NCBI RefSeq assembly: GCF_000313135.1
Contig: NW_004457654.1
Coordinates: 1,192,730-1,256,729 of the forward strand
DNA: 64,000 bases
Direction of reading: 5' to 3'
Origin: Acanthamoeba castellanii str. Neff
Taxonomy: Eukaryota; Discosea; Longamoebia; Acanthamoebidae
Of the stretch, positions 42,185-55,700 are shown piece after piece. The notes beneath the pieces are model-generated. The model searched no databases. It was not told where the DNA came from and saw only the letters and a list, made by a program, of their open reading frames with translations. Positions within the stretch are counted from its first letter, which is position 1. Each line of letters starts with the position of its first letter. A program made the position numbers and the translations under genes.

Positions 42185-45100
42185 TTAACCGCGACCGACG
42201 CTCTTCCTCTTCTTGCCGCGCTTGTCGGCGCCGAGCTCCCGCGTGAAGGTCGAGTCCGACGCGCTCGCGCCGGCGCCCAGGGGCGCAGCGCCCTTGGCCG
42301 ACGAACCGCCGCCGGCGCCCTTCCGGCCGATGCTCACCTTGCCCACCAGCTTCTTGCCCCGCGGACCCTTCAGCTCCTTCTCCCAATCCTCGTCCGTGCC
42401 CTTGATCGCATACCTATTTATGGAAGCCGCACACATGAGACACGACCGCACACGCACGACCGCACACACACGACACACGGGACACACGAAAAAGAGGAAG
42501 AGAGTTGTTGACGTACTGATCGCCGAGGGATTTGAGGATGTCGTTCTGCTTGTCCCGGAGCGAGGCCATGCCGTCGTCGGCCCTGGCGTCGAGCTCGTCG
42601 TCGAGCGAGATGGCGAGCGGCTGGTACTTGCCGCGCACGTCGTCCTTGGGCAGCGTGCTGTCGATCTCCCAATCCTGCAGCGTGTTCATGTACTTCACCA
42701 CCTGCTCACGCACACGACACACACCGCACACGTCAGCGCCGGATGGTGAATGGGTTGGCTCACACCGCACGCGCGTGCGATATCGATGTGTGCGCAGATA
42801 CCTTCTTGATGATCTTGGTGAAGAGGGCCAGAATCTGGTTGGGCTGGAGGGTGAGCTCCTCGACGACCTTGTCCACGGTCTTGTGCTGCAGGCCGAGGCA
42901 CAGCAGGATGGCCGCCTGCGCGTACGACAGCGAGATGCCGTTGTTGGTGACGGTGGCGACCGTTCGAGTCGTCATCTCGTCTTCGCCGTTGTCGCCATTT
43001 TCCGCCGCCGCCGCAGCGTCGTCGGCCTCCTTGGTCAGCGTGCGGAACTTGCCCAGGAAGTAGTACTTGGCCACCGTCGGCAGAAGGTCCAAAATGACGT
43101 GGTAGTCGACCAGGTTGCTCGCATACGAACCTATAAACCACACACACACACACACACACGACGGTCAACACCAGGCCACACAAGAGGGTGAACCAGCAGG
43201 TGGGCATTCGCGTACCGAGTCGCTTGATGTCGAACCGCGAGAACTGGAGGTCGAATTCGGGCTTGACGTCGGTGAGCTGCGCGAAGGAGCCGTCGGCCGT
43301 GGTGGGGTCGCCCAGGACGACGTTGGGCTTGTAGGCCAGCACGCTGAGGGCCAGCGCCGGGGGCATGCTGGCGAACTCGTACGACAGCAGCGAGACGAAG
43401 CGGCGCTTGAAGTCCTCGTGGAAGGCGTGGAGCCACTGCGGGTTCATGGCGAACTCCATCGAGTCCTCGGACGCGCGCAGGGACTTCATCATGATGCACG
43501 AGTGCTCGCCCGTGAGCTCGTTGGAGGTCTGGCGCACGTAGGTGGGCACGAAGCCGGCCCTGGACCAGAAGTTGAAGAGCTGGAGCGTGATGCCGTACGA
43601 GGTGCCGAGCCACTGCAGCCTCTGCGGCTTGCACTCCTCGAGCTTGGTCAGCAGCGGCGGCAGGTTCCTCCGCGGCTTGATCTCCTCGGTCATCAGGTCG
43701 CCGCCGTCAGTGGCGACGCTGCCGTCGACCATGCCGTCGTTCTCGGTGACGAACTTGTCGGCCTCCTCGAGGTTGGCCAGGTCGCCCTGGTAGAAGGCCG
43801 TCAACATGTCGAGAGCGCGACGACCATAGCCCATCTGCATGTATTGTGTCGTATGTGTGTGTGTGTTGACGTCAGCATTGCCGGTCTTGATTACGATGGT
43901 TTGGGAATGGTAGAGCGAACCCGCTGGTAGTCCGGGTGGGTGGCAATCCTCACAATGCGCGCGCCCGACAGGGAGGCGAAATCGTCATCCTGGAACTGCT
44001 GCGACATGGTCCACGGGATGAGGTCGCCCGCGGCCTGCTTGCCGCGCGACAGGTTGAGCTTCACGGTCTGCTTGTTGAGCTCACCCTCGAGGCACACCTG
44101 CACCACGCACAGGATCTCGGGCATCGAGTTCTGTGTTTCATCGACAGGGCCTGTTGTGCAGTGGAATGTGAGTAATTCTCCCAACTGTGATGATGACATT
44201 CTTCAGATGCTTTGACGTGTGCGTACCAAGCAAGACGTAGAGGGAGTGGGCCGGGGCGTCGGACATGAGGAGGAGATCGTTGGGCGAGTTCTTGTAGTGC
44301 GAGGACACGTAGAGCGACATCATGCGCTGCAGGAAGGACTCCGACGCCTTGTGGTACGAGAACAGCGTGTCCCTAAAATGCATCAAATCCATTCCCCGTG
44401 GTGAGCTGCAGAAACACGGCACATTGACTGCTGCTGTGCGTGTCGTGCGATGTGCCGGGGCGAGCAAGTACCTGTTGACTTGGTAGAGGTTGCACTGGGA
44501 AGGATGCGGGCAACCGGAGGTGATCTTGCGCACGGTGGAGGCGTCGAGGCAGAGCAGGTCGTTCAGCCACTTCTCGATGGGGTCGCCGAAGCCGTAACGA
44601 ATGGGCACCTGCATCTGCAGCTCCTTCAGCAGACGACCGGAGCTGTTGGGCACCGCCGCATCGGTGACGCTCGTGGCTCCGCTTTGTTTCCGCAGCTGGT
44701 CGATCAGCTTCAGCGAGAGCGAACGGCCGGTGCCTTCGTAACTGTGTGTGTGTGTGTGTGTGTGTTAGCGTTATGCGTAGAGATGGAGTGGAGTGCTGCG
44801 GTGCGTACCCGTTGATGGTGGAGGCCATGAAGACGAGGTAGGGACCCAGCAGCTTTTGCACGTAGGGCAGGGGGATGGCGGCGGCTTCGTCGATAACGAC
44901 CAACTCGGCCTGGCCGAGCTTGTTGTAGTCCTGCGGGTGGATGTATTGGATGGTCTGTCGGTGGGTGCGGAAAATGTTCACTCGGACGATGGCCTTGTTG
45001 AACTCGGGGTTGGACGACTGGAGCAGTTCGTAGTCCAAGTGCTCCTCATAGCCCAGACTGTAGACGTTCAAGATTGACATCAGTCACCACACACACACAC

Positions 45101-46379
45101 ACACACCACAATTGAGGGCTGATGTGCTTACCAGTCGAATCCCTTGAGCACGAACTCGAAGAGGGTCTTCAAGTTCTCGGGGCTGGGCGAAGTGACGAAG
45201 ATGTTGGAGTAGCCTGAGGCCACGGCCGCGGCCATGGCGATACCGAGCGCGGCCGACTTACCGCGACCTCGCGAGGCCGTGATCGCCACGGTCGAGCGCA
45301 GCGACTTCTCGGAGATGGCCTCGATGCAGGTGAGGATCACCTTGGCCTGGTCGAGCGTGCGCGCCGTGTTGACCAGCTGGCCCACCACCTCGGTGTCCCG
45401 CAGCGAGTTCTTGAGCTCCTTGAGATCGATCTCCTCCGGGGTCACGTCCTGCCCGCCGACGGATAGGTTGCCGATGGGCTTGATGCTGCGCGAGTGCGAG
45501 GAGATGGGCAGGATCTCCAGCTCGTCGTCGACGACGAGGCAGTGCTTGCACGAGCCCAGCGACAACAGGAAGCGCTCGTTGAATCGACCCGTCACGTCGT
45601 GACGAGACTCTGTGCGAAGACGCGCATGCACGTCCTACAGAAGCAGAAGAAGAAGAACAAGTCGGTGAGGTCAAGAGTGATGATCTTTCAGCGCACATGG
45701 ACCAGCTTGTGAATAAAAGAATTAAAACGAAAAAAAAGAGGAAAAAAGGCAACAAGCCGCACCATGGTCATGGTGTACAACTGACGCAAGGACTTCATGG
45801 TCTTGAGCAGCAGCACAATGATACCACCACCTTCAACCGTTTCGATCGTTCGCGCGAGGAGATTGGGCGTGAGAGCTTCGAAATCCTGCACAAGGAAATG
45901 AAAGAAAATAATCATCAGATGACCGATTAAATCTCAAATCTCAGCTGGGGGCGGAGCATAAAAATGAAGACGAGGAGCGCGTGTGTTACCTGAAGGACGC
46001 ACATGCCGTAGGTGTTACCCAGAATCTTGTGACTCTCCGAGTAGTAGGTGTAGCGGATGCTGGTGGCGGAGACGAAAAGCTCAAAGGGATCATCTTTGTC
46101 GGGATCGTAGAGGCCGCGCTGCATCTTCTTCTTCACCTGCCTCATCCTCTTCTTACGGTGGCTGCTGAAGCCCAGCTCCTTCTTGTAGCACCACAGCACC
46201 GACGGCCGCGTCTTCACGGTGGCCTTCGAGAGCATGTAGTGCAAATTCACCACCTGGTCCTTGCCGCGATCGCCCACAATCACGAACATGGAGCGGAATT
46301 TTTGCTTCACTCCATTCTCTATCAGCGTTCTGATCCTGGGATCGACCTTCTTCCTCACCGCGTTCGATGGATTCGACAT
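42185..46379 (-). CDS. NAT10: RNA cytidine acetyltransferase (NAT10/Kre33)
   Basis: Eleven exons on the minus strand: 45990-46379, 45763-45885, 45132-45634, 44809-45057, 44472-44741, 44227-44372, 43921-44150, 43216-43834, 42802-43130, 42517-42701, 42185-42413; 1090 residues. N-terminal DUF1726 part: KKVDPRIRTLIENGVKQ, LHYMLSKATVK. Helicase-like part: Walker A ASRGRGKSAALG and VVIDEAAAIPLP. GNAT part: RIVRIATHPDYQRMGYGRRA. The C-terminal tail is Lys/Arg- and Gly/Ser-rich (KRGKKRKSVGRG), suiting a nucleolar protein. It installs N4-acetylcytidine in 18S rRNA and tRNA with ATP and acetyl-CoA and is essential for small-subunit maturation in yeast. It is divergent from ALKBH7. Confidence 0.95.
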
Positions 46380-46551
46380 CTTCTGCTCCTTGCGGCCTGA
46401 TTGCGGGACGAGATGATGAAATCTCACGATCTCGGATGAGCCGGCCCAACTTGCGCGCCGGAGAAAAAAGCGGGAAGCCGGGAAAAAGTGATTTCTTGCT
46501 TTTTTGGTCAGGAAATTGAATTTCTCATGTTTTCTTGAAGAGCGCACCGGG
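46380..46551. promoter_or_regulatory. Divergent promoter NAT10 / ALKBH7
   Basis: These 172 bp lie between the two start codons. The interval has T-rich stretches around 46495-46535 and no recognisable factor site. Confidence 0.4.
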
Positions 46552-47707
46552 ATGAGGCGGCACTGTGGTGTGCGTTCGGCACTGGCTCTGCGAGCGCATA
46601 GCACGAAATCTGTGGCGCGGCCTCACTACCTCCAGTCCTCTCGGCTCTTTTCTGGTGGTAGCAATCAGGTGCGCCCTTTAATATGTATTTTATTTTGCTA
46701 TTTCATTTTAATTTATTGAATAATCTAATAATGCCAGGGAGGCAGCGTGCTGGATGATTCGTGTGTGGAGTACATCAACGATGCTCACCAGATCGCTGGC
46801 CTGACCGTGCTTCCGGGTTTTCTCGCTGCGGGTACAAGGCCTTGTGCAAACGTTTGGCCAACATTGCACTGACCATTGCTTGCCGCGCACCGACACACAC
46901 AGACGAGCAGGACGAGATGGTACGAGAGCTGGAGGCAGTGTTCAAGGGCAAGCGCTACTCGTTTGCAGAGCATTGGGACCAGGTTATCATCGGCTATCGA
47001 GAATGCGAGCGAGCACTGTTCAAGTTCTCGCCCAAGAATCAACACACCATCGAGCGGCTTACCGACGCCATTGTACACTTTCCGCTACACAAGACGCACG
47101 CACGACACACAGCACACACACAGCACACACACGACACACACACACACACACGACACACACACGCACTAAATACTGTATCAGGGTTCCGAGGTGAAGCTCT
47201 TCCCTCACGTGCACGTTCTCGACATCCACGAGGTAAGACCATACGCTTCTCTTTGCTGTGGCGGTCAGCTGACACCGCGAGGAACGCAGGACGGCGAGAT
47301 GAAACCGCACGTCGACAGCGTCAAGTTCTCCGGCGGGGTGGTGGCTGGTCTGAGCCTGCTCTCGCCCTGCGTCTTCGAGCTCCACCACGAGAAGAGCCCG
47401 GCGCGGGTCCACCTCCTGCTCGAGCCCGGCACCTTCTACATCATGCAGTACTCCCCTCCCTTCCACTCACCGTCATGTGCACTTTATCTTGACCGTGTGC
47501 GTGTGCGTGTGCGGTGGCAGGGGCGACGCGCGGTACGAGTGGGCGCACGGGATACGGAAGGGTGCAGTGAGCTTCAAGGGGAGGGACATCACCCGCACGC
47601 GTCGGCTATCGGTGATGCTGCGCGACTTCAAGGAGGACGACATTCTCCAGGACCATCACATGGCCACCACGCACAACGCACCACCAACGCCACCACGACA
47701 GTACTAG
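46552..47707 (+). CDS. ALKBH7: ALKBH7-like 2-oxoglutarate/Fe(II) dioxygenase, mitochondrial
   Basis: Six exons: 46552-46668, 46738-46831, 46903-47072, 47182-47232, 47290-47447, 47521-47707; 258 residues. The first exon is an Arg/Ser-rich mitochondrial leader (MRRHCGVRSALALRAHS). The iron site is H151-x-D153 (MKPHVDSVKFSGG) with distal H206 (RYEWAHGIRKG); RTRRLSVMLRDF gives the 2-oxoglutarate Arg. HVHVLDIHE, GLSLLSPCVF and LLLEPGTFYIM match human ALKBH7 closely. Human ALKBH7 is a matrix protein linked to programmed necrosis, fatty-acid metabolism and mitochondrial RNA demethylation. It lacks the nucleotide-recognition lid of other AlkB proteins, as here. Introns 3 and 5 are CA/GT repeats. Confidence 0.92.
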
Positions 47708-47753
47708 GGCGGGAAAATGTATACATTGCAGAGAGACGCGACTGTGTGTGTGA

Positions 47754-49613
47754 TCACTGAGCTGAGAGGCTGGCGATCTCCCTCTGCACCTGCTCGAGCG
47801 CCTGCTCCTGGGCGGCGATCTTCTCCGAGAGCCCGGCGGCCTGCTTGGCGAACCGGCCCTTGATGACCTGGTTGACGCTCTTGACGGCGTACTCCTTGGC
47901 CTGCGCGAGAGACTTGTTGAGGTTGGCCAGTTCGGTGGTGAGCGCGGCCTCCTGCGTCTGCAGCTCCGCCAGCCGCGCGAGCTCCTCCGCCGACCGCACA
48001 GGCGCGGCCGCCACCACAGGCGCTGCCGCCGCGGGCTCGGGCGCAGGAGTCATGACCACCGGCGGCGGCGCAGCAGCGGCCGCGACCGGCTCGGGCTGGT
48101 AGGAGATGAACGGCGCGGGAGCGGAGACGGGCGCTGGTGGTGTGGCCACGACGGCCCGTGGCCTGGGTTGGGATATGGAGACCGGCAGCGCCATGAGCGG
48201 CGGCGGCGCCACGGTGGTGGCGTGGCCTGTGGTGTGCGCGGGAGCCGGCGCCGCCGCTGGGTGGACGGGCGTGGCCACGGGTGATGGGGAGAGTGGCGTG
48301 GAAGTGGCGGGGCTCAGGAGATCGCTGCCCATGGAGGACTCGAGCTCCAGCGCCAGGTTGATGTCCATCGCCGCGGGCTGCGCGGCGGCAGCCGCCGCCT
48401 CGGCGGCCTTCTTGCTGACCCGTTTCCGCGGCTTCTTGGCCGCCGGCTGCTCGGCAGTCGCCGCCAGCGCTGCCATGTCGCCCTCCTTCTCCTTCGTTCG
48501 TCGTCGCTTCGGCTTTCGCTCCTTCTTCGCCGCACCCTCCCCCTCTGTCGCCGTGGTCGTTGCTGCCGCTGCCGCAGCCGTCGCCGCCGCCTTGGCGCCT
48601 CCGCGTGGCTTCTTCCTGCTGGGCGTCTCGCTCACTGGCTCACCACCCATGGCGCCCTCTGCGCCCGCGATGTCCGCGACAGGTTCCGCCGTCTTCTTCT
48701 TGGTGACCCGTCGTCGCTTCTTCTTGTTCTTGTTCTCCGCACCCTCGTAGTCGTCCTCGTCATCTTCGTCTTCCGCGTCGAGCAGAGCCAGCGTGACCCT
48801 CGCCTTCCCCTTCCCCTTGCCGGCGCCCTTGCCCGCGCCGCCCTTGCCCTTGCCCTTACCACCCGCGCCCTTGCCGCGGCCGCGGAGCGGCGTGCCGTCG
48901 AGCAGCTCGCCGTCCTCGTCCTCCTCGACCACCTCGATGTTGACGCTGCCGGGCATGCCGCCGCCCTTGATGCGCGACAGATCGTTGTCGACCTCGGCCA
49001 CCTCGGCCTTGTCGGGGTAGGTGCGGCGGAAGCGCTTCTTGATGCCCTTGAACGGCGGGCACAGGCCGCTGTTGACGGTGCCGCTCTCGTCGGTGTGGAT
49101 GCGCGCGCGGCCCTTGCCCTTCTCCACATCATGCACGACCAGCATCTGGCCCACGTCGGCGCTCTTGTAGTAGTTCGAGTTGTCGTTGGTCTTGTAGGAC
49201 TCGATCACCGTGGGCATGTTCACCAGCGACGCTGCGTACTTCTTCTTCCCGAACGCAAACGTGGCCCCACCAAACGGCGTCGCTGTTGGGGCGGACGGGA
49301 TGGGTGTGAGATCCCACAAAAGATGCAACGTTGGGAAGGGGGGGGGCGTGCAGGCTCAAATGCAGAAGAGTGAAGGTGATTTGTGGGAGGAAAGCATAAT
49401 CTTGGGGGGGGGGGTACATTCAAGGGCGAACGCCACTCGGGTGTCGAAATTCTTGGTGTTCCTATCCTCTGCCTGCTTGATCATCTTACGAAGCTCCACG
49501 GCGATGTGCTCGGGCACGCGCAGTATCATCTGCTCCTCCAAATCCACGGGAGTGGATGGCCCTCCGGCCGATCCATGCGAATTCGACCCATACGAGTTTC
49601 TGTGTGCGCTCAT
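47754..49613 (-). CDS. TAF7: TFIID subunit TAF7
   Basis: Two exons, 49418-49613 and 47754-49282; 574 residues. The TAFII55 domain spans ~25-170: LEEQMILRVPEHIAVELRKM, YAASLVNMPTVIESYKT, YYKSADVGQMLVVHD, GLCPPFKGIKKRFRRTYPDK. Only this N-terminal part matches TAF7, which binds TAF1 and restrains its activity in TFIID. The rest is low-complexity: Gly/Lys repeats (GKGKGKGGAGKGAGKGKGK), acidic runs, Lys/Arg patches and a long Ala/Pro region, closing with a coiled coil (QTQEAALTTELANLNKSLAQ). The tail is far longer than in animals or yeast. The intron 49283-49417 contains long G and C runs. Confidence 0.85.
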
Positions 49614-50005
49614 CCCAACGCGCTCTTCCCTCCGTGTGCCGCCTCTTCTGCCTTGCTATCTTTACCCCACGGTGCCTTGGCTCTCTCTTCCAATTCTTGT
49701 TGCAGATCTATCAATTTGCTGGATGCTCTTTTATACCCAGAAAGGTAACAAAGAGAAAACAGAAGGAAATTGTTTTTTGTTCATTTACCTGGCATTCCGC
49801 CAATGGCGCGTGCTGGTTGTCGCTTTAATTTTGTTGTAAGGGCTTGTGGCCGTTCACCTTCGTCTGTGCGACCTAGAACGCGGATCTGTGGATTTGTTGT
49901 CTATTTATTTCTTTGCGATCTATCTATTGTTGGCAGAGCGACCTGCTGCCCCCTTCCTTCATCATCTTCGCAGAGGTGGATGAAAAACGGGTGAAGAGAA
50001 GAAAA
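49614..50005. other. Divergent intergenic region TAF7 / RhoGAP
   Basis: These 392 bp are pyrimidine-rich on the plus strand and contain several stops in every frame. They may include an unrecognised 5' exon of the RhoGAP gene: the frame before 50006 is open from 49913. No factor site was recognised. Confidence 0.4.
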
Positions 50006-52561
50006 ATGAAGCGACTCAGCCACCGTGGTCATAAAGATAAATCGAAGGCATTTGATGGAACGATCAATTCAAAATCGGTGGAGCTCGTACATGCGCTTCT
50101 TGAGCTGCTGAACAAACAAAGTACTCCCCTCCTCCCATCTACATTTTATTGGTTCCTATCGTATTGGACGAACGCGCTCTTCCGAGGGCCTTGCATCATC
50201 TCCCCCCCCCTTCGTTCTTTGCCTTCGTTTTTCATCTTTTTCGTTTTCGGGCTTTCCTGGGCAACCCGATGTTCGTTACCGTTCGACATCAGATATTGAG
50301 GGGAGGGCAAGGATGATGAATCAATCACACATCACCCCAACCACGTAATACAAGAGAAGGAGGCTTGTCGTGCTGCTGGGTGGTGTCTTGGGGAACCAAC
50401 ATTTATTAATATTTCTTCCCCCATATGTTTAATTTTTTGTTTTGTCTTTATTGCTCTCAGCATCTCTCGAGGGCATCTATCGTATTCCGGGTGACATGGG
50501 CGAAGTCCGACGAACAAAGGAAGCTCTCAACCAGGGTACCCGCTCCTCCTCTTTCTCTTCATCCTCTTCTCCTCGTCGCCTTCGCTCTCTTGTCGTCTTC
50601 TCTGTCTTCTCTCTCTCTCTCTCTCACACACAACATTTGTGGGGTCACCGCACAGGCAAGAAGGTGAGCTACGAGAGCATGAACCCGCACACCCAGGCCT
50701 CCCTTCTCAAGGCCTTCCTCAAGGAGCTCGCCGACCCCGTCTTCACCGCCAAACTCTACCCGGGCTGGATTGCCGGTACGACCGCCACCACCTCAGCATT
50801 CTTTTCATTGTGGTCGTCGTCGTCGTCGTGGATGATGATGATGGCGATGCTCACGATCATGAGTGGTTCGTGTCAACAGCTACGCAGCACAAGGACAGGA
50901 AGATCCTGATCACGCGGCTGCTGAACATGCTGCCACAGCAGAACCTGCAGATCATCTCAACGCTGATGATCCACCTCCGACACATCTCCGAATACCACGC
51001 GTCCAACCTGATGACGGCCGAGAACCTGGCGATCGTGTTCGGCCCCATACTCCTGCGCCCGTCGTCGGTCTCGGTCGAGACCCTGTTCGCCGACGTGCCC
51101 TACGTCAACAAGTGCATCGGCATGCTGATCAACGACTGCTCGTTCTTCTTCAAGAACAAGCTGGTGCTGCTCCACCGACAGACCAAGCAGACGTCGCTGT
51201 TCGAGGAGATGCGCCGAGCAGGCGCCGAGCTCATCATCGAGGAGCGCAAGCGGCGCGAGAAGGAGGAAAAGCGGCTCAAGGAGGAGCAGCGCAAGAGCGA
51301 GCGCAAGAAGAAGTACAACACCTACTCCTCGTCCAAGCGGCAGACCGTCAAGGCCCTGCTCGACACCGAGTTCGACCCGGCCATCGACGAACACGGCAAC
51401 GTCGACCACCACCCGTCGACCAGCCCCGCGCCCGACCCCTCGTCGCCCTCGTCCGCGCGCAACAAGGGCAACGGCAGCTGTAGCCCTGACATGGGCGGCC
51501 GCGCCGTGCGGCCCCAGACCTCCTACAACCCGGCAAGCGCGCCCATGCTGCCCACGCCCTCGACCTCGCCGCGCCCGCCGCTGCCGCCGCTGCCGGAGAA
51601 CCTGCCGCCGCCCCCGCCCGTCAGCGCCGGGACGCTACGACGCAGCGTGTCGGCCTACAACCCCGTACCAGCCATCGTCGTGGGTGGTCACAACGGCGGC
51701 GGCGCGGGCGGGACGAACTCGCACCGCGCCATATCGCCGCGGTCTCGACCAACGCGACCAGTGGGCATCATGATGATCCCGCCCTCTGGACCTGCGTCAC
51801 CCGATGTGCCGCGCAGTAATGGCCATCACCACCCCCACCACAACCAACCGCTCGAGTATGACGACAAGGGCATCCCAGTACCGCCTCCCCCACCGCCGCC
51901 GCTGGAGCTCACAGAAGGTAAGACCAAGTCGAGCTTGTGGCACCACCGACCACCATCGCATCACCATCCGTGTCGCTGACGACGATGACGACGACGATCA
52001 CCAGTGACTCACTCTCTTTCGATTGTCGTGCGTGTGTGTCGTGCGCGCAGAGGAAAAGAGAAGAAAGGAAGACGATGAGAATCTACTGCACAACATGCGG
52101 CGTCGATATGTAGATAGACGTAAACAGACGCTGGATCGGTACCATCCCCAAACCCAACATTACATGGAATGCACGCACCAACGAGAAGGAATGTTGCTCA
52201 TTGGTTATGGATGCGATTGGCATCTTCTGGCCACTTCAGGTGGTTCAAGCGGAAGAACGACTGGACCGAGGAGGAGTTCAACAAGGCGATGGAGGAGAGG
52301 GCGGCTCTGATTGAGAACGGCGAGTACAGCCCGCAGGACCTCCAGATGTGGTTCGCCGAGATGGGCGCCGGCGACGACGAGGACCCACTCAACGTCTCCC
52401 AGTCCTCCAACGTCTCTCTCAACCACCAAATCGGCGGCAGGAGCAGGGAGGGGTCGCCCGCCTTGCCATCGCGGGAGGCACACCACCACCACCACGGCAC
52501 GCCATCGCCAGCGACGACGAGTTCAGGTGCCGCCGTGGACACCACCCTCTGCGTCAGCTGA
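50006..52561 (+). CDS. RhoGAP-domain protein
   Basis: Six exons: 50006-50120, 50461-50535, 50656-50775, 50880-51917, 52051-52138, 52240-52561; 585 residues. The RhoGAP domain covers ~1-190: arginine finger R46 in LEGIYRIPGDMGEV, QASLLKAFLKELADP, and NLMTAENLAIVFGPILLRP. A basic coiled coil follows (EERKRREKEEKRLKEEQRKS), then a Pro-rich middle (PPLPPLPENLPPPPP) that could bind SH3 or profilin-type partners. The C-terminus includes WTEEEFNKAMEERAAL. It should switch off Rho/Rac GTPases and so affect actin. The domain looks short at its N-terminus, so an upstream exon may be missing; the ATG at 50006 is the first in frame after the upstream intron-like sequence. Confidence 0.8.
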
Positions 52562-52798
52562 TCCAGCCAAACACCTGCCAGATAAGAACAAGAAGAAGAA
52601 GAAGAGAAGAGGAGGAGAGGGAGGGATGCTGCTGTATTATTCATTCACCACAAGACCAAACACCAAAAGACTTGAGAACAGACAAAGCCTTCATTGCCAA
52701 AGCGGGCGTCTCCGGAGAAAAAGACGAGAAATGCTTCAGGGAAATGGTGGCATTGATTTCTTGTGTTTTTTTAGGGTTTTTTACGTATTTTTTCAACC

Positions 52799-55700
52799 AT
52801 GGAGCGAGCGACAAAGGCAGAGGCGCTGCTGGGGGCGATCACGGCCGCATTCGAGACGCAGCCGCAGCTGGCCGGGTGTGCCCCACTCAATGTGTACATG
52901 TATGGGTCCCACCTGCACGGCTGTGCCGGGCCGAAGTCGGACTACGACTTCATCGTGGTGGTGTCTGCCCCCGCCTACTTCCCGGGCATTCGTCGGGTGG
53001 CCCTCACCGCCGTCCTGCCGTCACCTTTATCTTCATCTACTCAACATGATGAAAGCGAGGTGGAGCTGGACCTCAACATCTACCATGAGGACTTCTTCAG
53101 GTTCTACATTCCCTCTTGATGGCCCACGAGAGCTACGCTGCTCACCACATCGCACACACTTGGCAGGCAGCTGGTAGATCAGAACGTGGTGATGGTCCTC
53201 ACGGCCGTGTTTGCGCCGCCCGAAGCCGTGTTGCTGCAGCGGGTGGACTATCGTGGCGTGTTCGCGCTCCGCCTGCCTCAGCTTCGCAACTACATCACCG
53301 GCTTCCTCACCGTACGTACCCTGCACACCACCTAGCTGGTCGTCGTCGTTGTGTGGTGATTGATCGGTCGTGGAGTGGTGGTGGAGTAGGCCAAGTGGAG
53401 ACGCGCCCAGCACTACTGGAAGCAGGACAAGCGGGACAGCAAGAAGATCGTGGCGACCGTGATCCGCTATCTGCTCCTGGCGCTCGAGCTCGCACGCGAG
53501 GGCGCCATCACCGACGCCACCCTGGGCAACGACTACTATCGAGAGGTACTATTTACTTCATTTTTATTATTTGTATTTGTTTAATTTGCTGGTTAATTGC
53601 CTGCACGAATCGCACCACAGATCATGGACAGCGAGGAGGAGACGTGGGACTACTATCAGACCAAGTACCGCCCGCTGGCCAACGCGCTGGCCAAGCAGCT
53701 GATGAGCCCGTCGGAAGTGGCACAAAGCCTCATGACGAACGACGAGGCTCCGTCGGATGGCGGAGCTCACGCTGTGTCTCCCACCACCTTGGCATTGCGG
53801 CGACACGGGCTCCAGGCCCTGTGCACAGTACGACGTGCTCTGCTCTGAACTTTGCCAATTGCTCATTATTGGGTGGCACAATCGCAGGAGCTCTCCTTGG
53901 CCAACCACCGGCACAGCAAGCGCCCCAATCTGGTGCACCTGATCAGCGACGCCGCCATCTCTCCCCTGAACGCCTCCGTGGTTCGCGAGTGCCAGGTACC
54001 TTGATCTCTCCCATGCTGTGTGAGCCCAGGACTGACTCAGCCCTGGTGGTGTGGCCTGCCCAGGGCATTGTCTTGGACGAAGACGATGAGTGGCGCCCGG
54101 TGTGCTTGCCCTTGCACCACGCGGGCTCGTATTGGTACGAGCACTGGAGCGAAGCCGCCAAGAAAAAGAAGAGGGAGATCAAGTCCAAGGAGACCGATGG
54201 CGTGCTCTACGTGTCCAGCTCCGTCATGCAGTGGGGTCCCGACATGACCGTACATTCTGCCGCCAACACACATACCCACCACCGCGCACACGCACACGCA
54301 CACATGCGCCACCGCACACGCACATATACGAGCACACACAACATTCGTGGACCGGACCTATACTCATCAACACTTGCGTGGACCGTCAGGTGTACCATGA
54401 CCTCGACGGAATCGAGGCCTCGCTCTTCTTCTACAAGGGCGAGTGGCTGCTGTCGTCGCGGTGGTCAGCTGACGCGTCGCAGCCGCTGCTCGATATTCTG
54501 GACCGGAGGAAGGGCAAGCACCACAACCCTTTCACATTCCTCGAAGAGCAGCTTCAGGACGCCTGCGAAGGTACGTACCACGCACACACACACACGCACA
54601 TCACCACACCCCCGACCGCACACGCACACGTGTTGCTGATGACAAGGATGTTCAGTGCGTGTGATAAGAGAGATTGAGGACACGGGGAAGGCGGACGGCA
54701 CCTACACGGTGGCGGATCTGTTCTGGAATGTGTGGAATGCCCACGAGGGCTACGTTCTGCCGGGCGAGGAGCACACGGACAAGTGCTTCACCTTCGACGT
54801 GTGCTCGCGAAGGTTCCCGCACATCGTGCGGCACGGCGACGAAGAAGCGCAGGAGGGCGAACGCATCGTGCTGCACTCTGTGAGGGATCTCAACACACTG
54901 GTTCTCCTCCCTCGCCTTTCAGGCACTGCACGACACGAGTCGCACGACACACGAGCTCACATGTGCTCCGTCCACGCCCAGGAGGAGCTTGACCCGAAGC
55001 CGTTCGCGGTGAAGTACGGGTGGGACGTGGTGAACCGCACACCTCTGTCCGACGTCTTGGCCCAGCTGGGCGATGGTGAAGCATTGCCCTCCCTCGGTGT
55101 GCGCCCCAACCGTGTGTGCGTGGTCTGACACGTTTTTATTTTGCGCGCACAACAGAGATATCGGTCCCCTTCTGGGCGCGGGAGTGGGTCAACAAAAGCG
55201 ACCTGGGCAAGCGCGCCCGGCGAAGGCACAACAAACGCACCAACCGCCTCCGGCGCAAGCAGGCCGAGGGCGTCAGCGGACCACCCGAGCAGGAGGACGA
55301 GGATCGGCCGGACGCCGACGGTGATGCCGACGAAAACGCCGACGACGCCGACGCCGAGGAGGCCAAGCAGAAGAAGGCTGTGGAGGAGCGGGAGGACATC
55401 ATCTACAGGCTGCTCTACGCGTCGACGAAGCTCGACCCGATGCGGGTAGCAGGCCTGGTGGTGGCGGACCCGTGCCACCTGCGGATCAAGATCGAGTCGC
55501 CGCAGTACCGGCTGCTGCGCAACATGTTCCTCGCCCAGCAGCCGACCGTGCGCGAGCGGCAGATGGTGGACCTCGTGCGTACCAACGCGCACGACACCTT
55601 CCTGCGGTACTACCCCGAGTGGCGGCCGCTCTACGACGACGTGCGCACACGGTACCACAGGCTGTGCGCCTACGTGGAGCGCGTCTACGCCCTTGTCAAA

